Shown here: positions 1 through 8,103 of the stretch, piece after piece
Numbering within the stretch: position 1 is the stretch's first letter
Layout: every line of letters begins with the position of its first letter
Assembly: GCF_007741475.1 (NCBI RefSeq)
Contig: NZ_CP036261.1
Coordinates: 2,914,001 to 2,978,000, forward strand
Direction: 5' to 3'
Source of the DNA: Rosistilla ulvae
GTDB taxonomy: Bacteria > Planctomycetota > Planctomycetia > Pirellulales > Pirellulaceae
Length of the DNA: 64,000 bases
The notes under the pieces: model-generated
Told to the model about the DNA's origin: nothing
What the model saw: only the letters and a program-made list of their open reading frames with translations
Database searches by the model: none
Position numbers and translations under genes: made by a program

Positions 1-1061
1 GGTCGAAAGCTTTCCAATTGCTCCACATCCGCTTGGGCGGAGAAGATCGCCGCGGTGGCGGAGACCGCTGCGTCGACCAATTGCCGCAGTTCCTCGGGGG
101 CCAGCCGAACGCGCGCGTTGATGATTGCTGTCGCCTTCGCCGCGTTCGCTGCGCTGGAAACCGACAGCACCGTCGCAGAATCGCTGTCGATCAGATTGGC
201 GACGCTGACATCGTCGTTGCCGCTGCAGAGTACCTTTAGGTGGCCTGGTTCGGCGCCGACCTTTGACAAGCTTTGTCGCAGATGCTCGACAAGTTCAACG
301 GCAACGCGATCCAAGGGCATCGGCGACGGGCTTTCAAAGACGGCCGTGGCGTTCAACCAGCCAAGCTCCGCTTCGCCATCGGCGTAGACGTCGTAATCGA
401 CCTCCATCGTGGCCTCGCGCGGCGAAGCGAGTTGTTGAAACGCTTCGTACAACGCGTCCAGGTTCTCGCCCGTCTTGGCCGAGATGCAAATCACTTGACG
501 CCCCGGATACTGTTCGTCGACGCGAGCCTTCAGTTCGTCGACTTCCCCGTCGGACAGTTCGTCGATCCGGTTCAGTAGAATGATCTCCGATTCTTCCAAC
601 TGCTTGCGGAAGATGTATTCCGCCTTTTCCGAAAACCCACCGCCAGTTCCCGAAAGGATCTTCAAGCCGTGCTTCGGTTTTAAGATCACGGCGTAGGGGC
701 TGTGAACGAATTTTTCGCCCAACCGCTCCATCATCGGAATCGCGATCGTGGCGATCAGATCGGTGCAACTGCCAACCGGTTCGGCAAGGATCACGTCGGG
801 GCGACGACGCGATTCGAATTCGTCCATCGCGTCGGTCAGCCCGTCGAAGTTGCAGCAGAAGCAGGAGCCGGCGACCTCGTTGACTTCAAAGCCTTGGCTC
901 TTCAACAGCTCCGTATCGACCAGCCCTGCGGCTTGATCGTTGGTCACGATGCAAACGTGTTTGCCATCGGCTTGAAAACGCCGGGCCAGCTGTTGAATCA
1001 GCGTCGTTTTACCAGCGCCAAGAAAGCCGCCGATCATGATGAAACGGATAGGGGATGTCAT
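1..1061 (-). CDS. CobW/P47K-family GTPase (3' end outside window)
   Basis: A G3E-family P-loop GTPase of the CobW/COG0523 type, cytoplasmic, usually linked to metal (Zn, Co, Ni) handling or metallochaperone work. Read directly from the reverse strand: Walker A GGFLGAGKTT at residues 11-20, the cysteine motif CFCC at 67-70 where COG0523 proteins carry their metal-binding CxCC, and the guanine-specificity motif NRID at 164-167. The start ATG is at 1061. About 353 codons are open to the window edge with no stop, so the C-terminal part is missing. It lies 128 bp downstream of an ArsR-type regulator on the same strand, which suggests metal-dependent control. The exact metal cannot be told from sequence. 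Confidence 0.9.
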   Translation of the reverse strand, partial: MTSPIRFIMIGGFLGAGKTTLIQQLARRFQADGKHVCIVTNDQAAGLVDTELLKSQGFEVNEVAGSCFCCNFDGLTDAMDEFESRRRPDVILAEPVGSCTDLIATIAIPMMERLGEKFVHSPYAVILKPKHGLKILSGTGGGFSEKAEYIFRKQLEESEIILLNRIDELSDGEVDELKARVDEQYPGRQVICISAKTGENLDALYEAFQQLASPREATMEVDYDVYADGEAELGWLNATAVFESPSPMPLDRVAVELVEHLRQSLSKVGAEPGHLKVLCSGNDDVSVANLIDSDSATVLSVSSAANAAKATAIINARVRLAPEELRQLVDAAVSATAAIFSAQADVEQLESFR

Positions 1062-1173
1062 CGTGAGAACCTCAACGCATACAGGGCGTAATCAAGCGGG
1101 CCTTGGAGTGGCGTTTGAATAATGCTGCCGGAAATTGAAAGTATCTAAGCACCGACATTCTCACGAACGTCAG

Positions 1174-1190
1174 AATGATTGTCAATCATT
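1174..1190. promoter_or_regulatory. Perfect palindrome, candidate ArsR/SmtB-type operator
   Basis: The sequence AATGATTG-T-CAATCATT is a perfect 8-bp inverted repeat with one central base. It touches the stop codon of the ArsR-type gene and sits about 113 bp upstream of the CobW start. AT-rich symmetric sites of this size are typical operators of ArsR/SmtB regulators. That it is the operator is inference. It has no downstream T-run, so a terminator is less likely. Confidence 0.5.
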
Positions 1191-1519
1191 CAGTCTCCTG
1201 ATGCAGGGCCCATATCCAACTTGCAGCAACCGAAGTCCAACGCGCCGCGCCGTGTTTTCGCCTGGCCGCCCAGAACACCTTGGTTCAGTGAGTAATAGAT
1301 AAACTTCCCCTCGCGCTGGGTGGTGACAAGGTTCGCGTGGTAGAGCACGCGCAGATGGTGCGAAACGGTCCCGATCTCTTGGTCGAGCGCCAACGCGAGG
1401 TCGGAAACACTCAACGGGCCTGATTGCAGCGCGCGGACGATTTGCAACCGCAGCGAATCCGCTATCGCCTTGAGGTAAACAGCACAACGGTCTTCGTCGG
1501 AGGGATTTGAATTTGCCAC
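1190..1519 (-). CDS. ArsR/SmtB-family transcriptional regulator
   Basis: A 109-residue winged helix-turn-helix repressor of the ArsR class. The core around residues 15-75 has the usual pattern: KAIADSLRLQIVRAL, then SVSDLALALD and the recognition helix GTVSHHLRVLYHANLV, followed by the wing TTQREGKFIYYSL. The C-terminus carries a CC pair (FGCCKLDMG) that could bind metal; the typical ELCVCDL motif of arsenic sensors is absent. It is transcribed towards the CobW gene, so the pair probably forms a metal-responsive unit. The inducing metal is unknown. Confidence 0.9.
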   Translation of the reverse strand: MANSNPSDEDRCAVYLKAIADSLRLQIVRALQSGPLSVSDLALALDQEIGTVSHHLRVLYHANLVTTQREGKFIYYSLNQGVLGGQAKTRRGALDFGCCKLDMGPASGD

Positions 1520-1910
1520 AGATCGGTTCCTGCGTGAGTGAGTGCATTGCGGCCTGGCAATTTATCAGAATATCAGTTCTGCGTTGAGGACGCGAAGTCG
1601 CGATACCCCGGCGGTTTGTGATGTTAGTCTGCAGCCTGCCTCCGGTCCGATCGACGCACTCGACGATGCTTTGACGGGGTGCCTTTCGAACGCAATTATT
1701 GACTCTTTCCGAAGCGTCCGCCGGAAAGTTTTATCCGGCCGCTCGACACTCAAACGCGGGCAACTGAGACTCACTTTCAAGACCACGGAATATATCGAAA
1801 AACCAGCGGATAACGCCATTTTCTGGTCTTCTGCTTGGCCTGTAATCTCGATAGGCTTCAAGTGTACCCCAACGATTACAGACTGCTTCCAGCTCAAAAG
1901 GAAACTCATC
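1520..1910. other. Intergenic region between divergent ArsR and ferritin-like genes
   Basis: About 390 bp between two divergent genes, so it should hold both promoters. An open frame runs through it into the ferritin-like gene, but its translation shows no family character. No clear hairpin or repeat was seen. Confidence 0.5.
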
Positions 1911-2369
1911 ATGGCAAGCCAAGAACTGATCACCCAACTGAACGAAATTCTCAAGCACGAATGGACCGGCGTCGCACAATACTCGCAGGCCGGATTCATC
2001 ATTGAAGGTGTCTGGCGCGAAGTTTACGCCGACCGTTTTCTCGGCGACGCGAAGGAATCGTTTGGCCACGCGCAACTGGTCGGCGACAAGATCGTCGCAT
2101 TGGGTGGCGTGCCCGTTGCAACTCGCAACGAGATCCGACAATCGCGCGACCTGCAAGAGGTTCTGCAGTTCAGCCTGGAATTCGAAGCCAAGGCGGTAGA
2201 AATGTACGAAAAAGCCTTGGAACTCGCTGAAGGAAATCGCCCCTTGGTGATCTTCCTGGAAGATATCCTCAAGGACGAACAAGAGGGCGTGGACGAATAC
2301 ACCAAGCTGCTGCGTAATTCGTCAGCTGCCGGTGCCGCTGCGACCCACTCGGCCAAGAAGTCCGGCTAA
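1911..2369 (+). CDS. Ferritin-like (bacterioferritin-type) four-helix protein
   Basis: A 152-residue protein that aligns by eye with bacterioferritin over its whole length: HEWTGVAQY (E17), AKESFGHAQ (H53), LEFEAKAVEMY (E of LEFE), and LKDEQEGVDEY near the end of helix 4. An upstream open frame exists, but the ATG at 1911 follows AAAGGAAA at ribosome-binding distance and gives the normal family length. Against E. coli Bfr, the positions of ligands E51 and H130 appear as Ser and Gly, and the haem Met52 position is Phe. The diiron centre may therefore be incomplete or shifted by one residue. It probably stores iron or protects against oxidation. The neighbouring ArsR/CobW pair fits metal homeostasis. 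Confidence 0.85.
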   Translation: MASQELITQLNEILKHEWTGVAQYSQAGFIIEGVWREVYADRFLGDAKESFGHAQLVGDKIVALGGVPVATRNEIRQSRDLQEVLQFSLEFEAKAVEMYEKALELAEGNRPLVIFLEDILKDEQEGVDEYTKLLRNSSAAGAAATHSAKKSG

Positions 2370-2406
2370 GCAATCCGGCCTTGCAGAAAAAGAACCGCGG
2401 CGAGGG

Positions 2407-2820
2407 TTAGCCTACGCGACTGGCCGCGGCTTCGCTGAAACTGAGTACCGCTGGCGACGCTCCACCGCTCCGACAGGGGCGTTGCAGTTTGCGAGCGGTA
2501 TTGCTGGTCAGAGCCATCTTTAATCCGGGCAATTGCTCCGGCTCGATCGCAATGCAGCTTTGCGTGAACCAGCCTACATCTTGAGAAAACGTTTCTTGAC
2601 GCAGCACCAAGCGGTCTGCGTCGCCATCGCATCGTTGAATAGCAACGACCAAGCGGTGACGTTCATCGTCGGTCGGGAAGACGTTTAAGAGGGTTTCGTT
2701 ACTCAAGGGAATCGCCATTTGGGATCTGTTGATAACCGGTCTCAATATCACCATGGTATCCAGTCCAAGCCAGCCGTCAACGAGCGGCCGACTCGTGACT
2801 GGAATTATTTTGGAAATCAT
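2407..2820 (-). CDS. Conserved hypothetical protein, possibly PC4-like
   Basis: A 137-residue protein of unknown function. A longer open frame extends upstream, but the ATG at 2820 is preceded by GGGGGGA eight bases away and the upstream extension overlaps the DUF1080 gene in antisense. The middle reads RLVLRQETFSQDVGWF, then a short strand and EPEQLPGLKMAL. This loosely resembles the single-stranded DNA-binding fold of PC4/YdbC (strand-rich core followed by a final L...Q...L helix); the resemblance is by eye only. No signal peptide or membrane segment was seen. It lies between a ferritin-like gene (convergent) and DUF1080 (same strand). Confidence 0.6.
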   Translation of the reverse strand: MISKIIPVTSRPLVDGWLGLDTMVILRPVINRSQMAIPLSNETLLNVFPTDDERHRLVVAIQRCDGDADRLVLRQETFSQDVGWFTQSCIAIEPEQLPGLKMALTSNTARKLQRPCRSGGASPAVLSFSEAAASRVG

Positions 2821-2876
2821 GTGAAAAGTCCCCCCCGACACGGCAGCGATGCTGCCGGTCGCAAGGAATCTCGCGA

Positions 2877-4418
2877 TCAATAGGGGAGTTCGCGGAGGTA
2901 GATGTTCTTGAAGAACAGCTCGCTGCCATGGTGTTGCAGTTCGATCTGGTCCGCTCGGGCGAGCGGTTCCTTGCCGGTCTTGTCCCAGTAATTTTCCAGC
3001 GCCACGCGATCGACGATCAGTTTTTTGTTCAGCCAGATGCTGACCTTTTCGCCCACCATGCGAATGAAAAACGTGTTCCATTGCCCCGGCGGATTGTCGG
3101 CCAGCGTGGTGGGAGCGTTTCGCCAACGCTTGTTGTTCCAAAGTCCTCCCGAACCGAGATTGCGGCCGTTGCGGTAGGCGGCGACCCATGCGAGGGCGTC
3201 GGCGGGAGGCGACTGGCCCGGTTTCACGCGTGGATCCCAGGGGTCCCAGATTTGAACTTGCGGCGTGCCTCGCAGATACAGACCCGAATCGGCTCCGGGG
3301 GGAATCTTCCAATCGATGTACATTTCAAAGTCGCCGTAGTCTTTGTCGGTACACAGGCTTTGTCCCTTGCCGTCGTAGGTCAGCACGCCATCGACGACGC
3401 TCCAGTGCGCCCGCATGACCTCGTCGGCCGCCGCTTGGGCCGCTTCCAGTTCCTTGCCCGCTAGTGCACGGCGGCGATTGGCATTGCCATCGGCGAGCCC
3501 CTTCCAGCCGCTGAGGTCTTTGCCGTTGAACAGGCTGACAAAACCTGGCGGCGGTGTGTTGTCGACTTTCGATGTGGCAATGGGGGGCGAGACGCTGTAA
3601 TCGGCGATCTTCAGGTTGCGGAATTCGACGTGGTCGTTGTGCCCGGACAGCACCAGATGGCCTTTGCGAACATCCTTGCCTGGATGCGATTTGCCATCGA
3701 TCGGCATTTGGTCGTCCAGGAAGACGTCGACGATGACCGCTCCGTTAAGGATCACGATGATGTGGTCTTCGATCGCGACAATCGTCTGCGTGTTCCATTG
3801 GCCAACCGGTTTCAGGTACCCTGTTTTTGCGGGGAAGATGCCGTAAACCGAACCATGGACCTGCCACGGCTTCAGTTTGTTGATGCGTTGCGTTTTCCCA
3901 TTTCCCAGATCGATCTGTGCGTTGTATTTGTCACCGTCGTGATCGAGGATTTGAATCTCCATCCCGTCGGTCGATGGGTGCCCACCGGCGGGAACTCGAA
4001 TCCCGATTCCGTTGTTGCCGCTGGGTTCCAACTTGAATTCGAACTGGAACGCAAAGTCACCGTACTCCTTCTCGCTGAGCAGCAGTTTGGCTCCTTTCTG
4101 ACAAACCAATACGCCATCCTGGGCAACATAGCCCTTGGTGTCTCCCTGCCAACCGGTCAGATCTTTGCCGTTAAATAGCTCCGTCCAGGTCGCCGCATCG
4201 GTGAGCCGGGCAGCGACCGCTTGGGCCGCCGTCACGTTCGGATCGGGCTTGGCCTCCTTTGCGATCGCCGAACCGGCAACCAGGCTGATGTAGAGCCAAG
4301 CGAACTGCCACCGCTTCAAGCTGGTCAGCTTCCCAAGCCAGGAAGACTTGGTCGGCGAAGTCGATGCAGAGTGTGGGGCTGGGGGGAGCGAGACGCCGGG
4401 GATGCGGAACCTATTCAT
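2877..4418 (-). CDS. Secreted protein with two DUF1080 (3-keto-disaccharide hydrolase) domains
   Basis: A 513-residue protein with a hydrophobic N-terminal stretch (WQFAWLYISLVAGSAIA) ending in a likely signal cleavage site near residue 53. Two DUF1080 domains follow in tandem, about residues 75-275 and 290-510; each starts with the signature FNGKDLTGW or FNGKDLSGW and keeps the concanavalin-like beta-sandwich pattern. Planctomycetes carry many DUF1080 proteins. Some family members hydrolyse 3-keto-glycosides; others may only bind sugar. Two domains in one chain suggest a duplicated binding or catalytic unit. The exact substrate is unknown. It is divergent from the acyltransferase gene that follows. 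Confidence 0.9.
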   Translation of the reverse strand: MNRFRIPGVSLPPAPHSASTSPTKSSWLGKLTSLKRWQFAWLYISLVAGSAIAKEAKPDPNVTAAQAVAARLTDAATWTELFNGKDLTGWQGDTKGYVAQDGVLVCQKGAKLLLSEKEYGDFAFQFEFKLEPSGNNGIGIRVPAGGHPSTDGMEIQILDHDGDKYNAQIDLGNGKTQRINKLKPWQVHGSVYGIFPAKTGYLKPVGQWNTQTIVAIEDHIIVILNGAVIVDVFLDDQMPIDGKSHPGKDVRKGHLVLSGHNDHVEFRNLKIADYSVSPPIATSKVDNTPPPGFVSLFNGKDLSGWKGLADGNANRRRALAGKELEAAQAAADEVMRAHWSVVDGVLTYDGKGQSLCTDKDYGDFEMYIDWKIPPGADSGLYLRGTPQVQIWDPWDPRVKPGQSPPADALAWVAAYRNGRNLGSGGLWNNKRWRNAPTTLADNPPGQWNTFFIRMVGEKVSIWLNKKLIVDRVALENYWDKTGKEPLARADQIELQHHGSELFFKNIYLRELPY

Positions 4419-4660
4419 GGCAGCAAATCTTGGGCAGCAGGGTGGGCAATTAGTTCAGGTGGGAGAGGGCGGAGCGAAGTCCCCGCTGGAGAGCAAGTAT
4501 AGCAAGTTCTCGCCCAATTACCGAAACCAGAGTCTAAAAAGAGGCTCTCTCGTGACAGAGAAAAACTCGTCTCCTTCTGGAGCCGATTTCTCTATAAACT
4601 GGGGAATAGGTCCCCACCTTCCATCCATTGTTCTCGAACTCGTTCCCAACACGGTCCAAG

Positions 4661-6955
4661 ATGTTGCTTCAAATATTGCTGGCCATTGCCCTGTCGGTCA
4701 TCGCCCTTCACGCTCTGTTGGTACTGGCGATTTTTCTGCAATGGGAATGGTTTGTTCGTCTCTACTTCCGCGGATTGTTCGCCTGTCTCTATCGCAAGCG
4801 GGTTGTCGGACTCGAGAACCTACCTGCCGAAGGGGGATATCTGTTGTGTTCGAATCACGTCTCGTGGCTCGACGGATCGTTGATGTTATGGTTCATCCCG
4901 CGGCCGGTTCATTTTATCGTCGACGCCAGCAACTTTCGCGGCAAGTTCATGTTTGCGTTGGGGAAGGTGTTCGATTCGATCATGATGACCAGCAGCCCCA
5001 AATCGATCGCGCGGGCGCTGAAGGCAGGCCGCGACGGTCTCAATCATGGCAAGGTGATCGGCCTGTTTCCCGAAGGAGGAATTTCACGCAACGGACAACT
5101 GCAAGCCTTCCGTCCCGGCATGGAGAAGATCCTCAAGGGGACCGAAGCCCCGATCGTCCCCGTCTATTTGGATGGCATGTGGGGGAGCATCTTCAGCAAT
5201 TCGGGCGGCCGGTTTTTGTGGAAAATGCCGCAACTAACGCGTCGTACGCTGACCCTCCACATCGGCAAACCGTTGCCCACGCAGACGCCTGTTGCGACGG
5301 TCCGCGAGAAGGTGCAGCAATTAAACGCCCAGGCGTACAAGCAGATTGGTACACGACAACCCATTTTGACGCGTCGGTTGATCCGGTCGTTGCGTGGCAG
5401 TGGCCGTGGCATCAAGTCGGCTGATTCGACGGGGGCGGAACTCAGTGGCAAGACGTTGCTGGTACGGATCCTGGCGCTCCGAAAGATGTTGCGTCGCGAA
5501 GTGCTGGACGACAAAGAAATCAATGTTGGGATCTTGCTTCCCCCCAGCGTTCCTGCCGTCGCTGTCAACTTTGCGATGGCGATCGATCGGCGCGTGGGTG
5601 TGAATCTGAACTACACCGTGTCGTCGGACGTGATGAACAAGTGCATTCACACCGCCGGGATCAAGCATGTGCTGACAAGTCGCCGATTCATGGAGAAGTT
5701 CGATTTCAAGCTGGATGCGGAGATGGTCTACCTGGAGGACATCAAGGATCGCGTCGGATGGATGGATAAACTGTCTGGCCTGCTTGGCGGCTTTGTGTTT
5801 CCGGCGCGGCTCACCGAATGGTTGCTGGGATTGCAAAATGTCAGCGGCGACGACATCCTGACGGTGATTTTTACGTCTGGTTCTACCGGAACGCCCAAGG
5901 GGGTGATGCTGACGTATGCCAACATCGGCCACAACGTCGATGCGATCGACTGTGTGGTGCGACTGAGAAAAGAAGATTCGGTGTTGGGAGTCCTGCCGTT
6001 CTTCCATTCGTTTGGCTATGCCGTCACGCTGTGGGGCGTGAACACCTTGTCGTCCGCGGGGGTCTACCACTTCAACCCGCTGGATGCCAAGCAGGTTGGT
6101 AAAATGGCTGAGAAATACAAAGCGACGGTGATGCTGGGGACACCGACCTTCCTGCGTGGATATCTACGGCGGATCGAGCCCGAGCAGTTTAAGTGGCTGG
6201 ATGTCGTGGTCGTTGGTGCTGAGAAGATGCCGATCGCGCTTGCCGATCAGTTCGAGAAACGCTTTGGTGTCCGTCCGGTGGAAGGTTACGGCGCGACCGA
6301 GTTGAGCCCGCTGGTCTCGGTCAATGTGCCACCCTCGCGAAGCGTCGAGAAATTTCAGATCGATTGTCGCGAGTGTTCGGTCGGACGACCGGTCAATGGC
6401 GTTGCGGCCAAAGTCATCTCAGCCGATGACGGAGAGGACTTGCCGGTGGGCACCGATGGCTTGCTGATGATCAGCGGTGCAAATGTAATGAAGGGTTACA
6501 TGGGGCGCGAGGACCTAACCTGCGAAGCGATTCGCGATGGCTGGTACGCCACCGGCGACGTGGCCAAGATCGACAAAGAGGGCTTTATTCACATCACCGG
6601 ACGGGTCAGTCGGTTTTCGAAGATCGGAGGGGAAATGGTCCCGCACATTCAAGTGGAAGAGGAGCTGGCAGTTGCGTTTTGCGAAGGGGATGACGATGAT
6701 GCGATTCGCGTCATGGTGACGTCCGTTCCCGACGAGAAGAAAGGGGAGCGCTTGATCGTCCTGCATTTGCCCAGCGAGAAGCAGCCCGATGAATTGCGGA
6801 AGCATTTGGTCGCTGCCGGTCTGCCCAATATCTACATCCCTTCGCAAGACAGCTTTCTTGAGGTCGCCGAGATCCCGTTGCTGGGGACGGGGAAGCTTGA
6901 TCTGAAGGGGGCTCAGGATCTGGCCTTGGAGCTAACGGCGGCGGTGGCTCGCTGA
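4661..6955 (+). CDS. Acyltransferase / acyl-AMP ligase fusion (Aas-like)
   Basis: A 764-residue bifunctional membrane protein of the Aas type. After an N-terminal membrane helix (about residues 3-28), the acyltransferase half has the PlsC motif NHVSWLD at 65-71 and FPEGG near 136-140. The C-terminal half is an AMP-forming ligase with TSGSTGTPKG near 405, GYGATE near 542 and YATGDVAKIDKEGF further on. Such proteins re-acylate lysophospholipids by activating free fatty acids and passing them to the acceptor. A TTG start 33 bp upstream is possible; the ATG at 4661 directly precedes the membrane helix. The gene ends before a strong hairpin terminator. No acyl carrier protein gene is adjacent. Confidence 0.92.
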   Translation: MLLQILLAIALSVIALHALLVLAIFLQWEWFVRLYFRGLFACLYRKRVVGLENLPAEGGYLLCSNHVSWLDGSLMLWFIPRPVHFIVDASNFRGKFMFALGKVFDSIMMTSSPKSIARALKAGRDGLNHGKVIGLFPEGGISRNGQLQAFRPGMEKILKGTEAPIVPVYLDGMWGSIFSNSGGRFLWKMPQLTRRTLTLHIGKPLPTQTPVATVREKVQQLNAQAYKQIGTRQPILTRRLIRSLRGSGRGIKSADSTGAELSGKTLLVRILALRKMLRREVLDDKEINVGILLPPSVPAVAVNFAMAIDRRVGVNLNYTVSSDVMNKCIHTAGIKHVLTSRRFMEKFDFKLDAEMVYLEDIKDRVGWMDKLSGLLGGFVFPARLTEWLLGLQNVSGDDILTVIFTSGSTGTPKGVMLTYANIGHNVDAIDCVVRLRKEDSVLGVLPFFHSFGYAVTLWGVNTLSSAGVYHFNPLDAKQVGKMAEKYKATVMLGTPTFLRGYLRRIEPEQFKWLDVVVVGAEKMPIALADQFEKRFGVRPVEGYGATELSPLVSVNVPPSRSVEKFQIDCRECSVGRPVNGVAAKVISADDGEDLPVGTDGLLMISGANVMKGYMGREDLTCEAIRDGWYATGDVAKIDKEGFIHITGRVSRFSKIGGEMVPHIQVEEELAVAFCEGDDDDAIRVMVTSVPDEKKGERLIVLHLPSEKQPDELRKHLVAAGLPNIYIPSQDSFLEVAEIPLLGTGKLDLKGAQDLALELTAAVAR

Positions 6956-6982
6956 CCCCAGATCGGACAAACGTTGATACGA

Positions 6983-7015
6983 AAAGAGCCGACTCGTTTG
7001 CCGAGTCGGCTCTTT
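6983..7015. terminator. Bidirectional intrinsic terminator
   Basis: A perfect 14-bp stem (AAAGAGCCGACTCG and its complement) with a 5-nt loop TTTGC. The arms begin with AAA and end with TTT. It lies between two convergent genes, the Aas-like fusion and the minus-strand secreted protein, so it can serve both. Confidence 0.85.
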
Positions 7016-7050
7016 CGATTTGCTTGACCAGCCTAACTCATACGAGATGA

Positions 7051-7593
7051 TTAGCTAGCGTCGTCGTTGTCGTCGAGTGCCAATGGGATGGCGATTGCAG
7101 CGGCGATAACAACAGCCCATGTCAGTGGGTTGGTCGCAATACGCTTCAGCAGGCTGAAACGCCCGTTGGATTGGCCGCGCGAGATGCCTTCGCTGTCGAT
7201 GACCTGAACGACACCTTCGACCGAACCGGCAGGAGCGTCGGCGGCGTGCAGTCGAACCGTTTGAACGCCAGCGTAGCTAGCAACTTGGTAGATGCCTGGG
7301 GCAACGTCAGCGACTTCGTAGCGCCCGTCAGCAGCGGTATCCAGCTGAGCAACGATCTTGCCTTGCTGTCCTACAACGACAGGTGCTCCGGCGACAGGTC
7401 GACCGTTGTGGTCGACGATTGCACCACGCAGTTTGCTGGCGGCACCCAAGCGGACATTTTTGATGTCTTGGCTAACTTTGACGCCATCAACGATTTGAGT
7501 CGTCCGTGACGCTGCCATCGCGGGATGTGGGACGGCGATCGCCGCACAGGTCACGATCGTGACAATTGTCTTTAATAGTTTGCTGTTTCGCAT
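7051..7593 (-). CDS. Secreted carboxypeptidase-regulatory-like protein with C-terminal membrane anchor
   Basis: A 180-residue protein. The ATG at 7593 starts a clear signal peptide (MRNSKLLKTIVTIVTCAAIA, cleavage after AMA); the longer open frame upstream adds nothing that looks like protein. Residues about 50-105 form a carboxypeptidase-regulatory-like fold (GAIVDHNGRPVAGAPVVVG, then DGRYEVADVAPGIYQV). The C-terminus has one membrane helix (LTWAVVIAAAIAIPLAL) and an acidic tail DDNDDAS. Proteins of this shape recur in planctomycetes without known function. It may be a small envelope protein. Confidence 0.8.
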   Translation of the reverse strand: MRNSKLLKTIVTIVTCAAIAVPHPAMAASRTTQIVDGVKVSQDIKNVRLGAASKLRGAIVDHNGRPVAGAPVVVGQQGKIVAQLDTAADGRYEVADVAPGIYQVASYAGVQTVRLHAADAPAGSVEGVVQVIDSEGISRGQSNGRFSLLKRIATNPLTWAVVIAAAIAIPLALDDNDDAS

Positions 7594-8103
7594 TGGATTT
7601 ACTGCTCTGTTTTTAATCGTAGGTCGGATAGCCACCCTGCTTGCATTAACAACAATGGAAAGGTCGACCGATCCGTCGGCCAAACCTCTCGCTGCAGTGC
7701 AAACAACTGTGTTCGATTTTTCGTATGCGTTCCACATAGTGCCCTATGTATTATTAGGAGATCGACCGACAGCCAAAACTCGTTTGAATGAACTTTGACA
7801 ATCAACGCTCCAGCTTTGCATTTCCGCCTTTCAGGGGGCTGGTTGTGACGGTTGTAGCGGTTTTTCGGCGTTGCGATGCCTGGCTGGATCGGCCGACAGA
7901 GGCATGGAGGCTTTCAAGATTTGTTCGTCTGGGCAGCTTGGTTGGGACCGGGAGAGTTTGCCGCCCGCCGCAGCACTCGCATTCCTTCACCGTCTCGATA
8001 CGCTACAATTCAACCGACACGTTGTTGCCGCTGGATCTCCGGTTTGCCTCCAGCGCCCGCCACTTCGCCATGCGACGCACGCTTTGCAATGGATTCCTGA
8101 AAT
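7594..8103. other. Intergenic region between divergent genes
   Basis: About 510 bp between the start of the minus-strand secreted protein and the start of the PQQ-repeat protein. It must contain both promoters. Several overlapping short open frames run through it, but none resembles a protein. No repeat or strong hairpin was seen. Confidence 0.5.

Noticed and set aside
1174-1190. Palindrome as intrinsic terminator of the ArsR gene
   Set aside because: Low GC stem and no T-run on the minus strand; an operator is more plausible.
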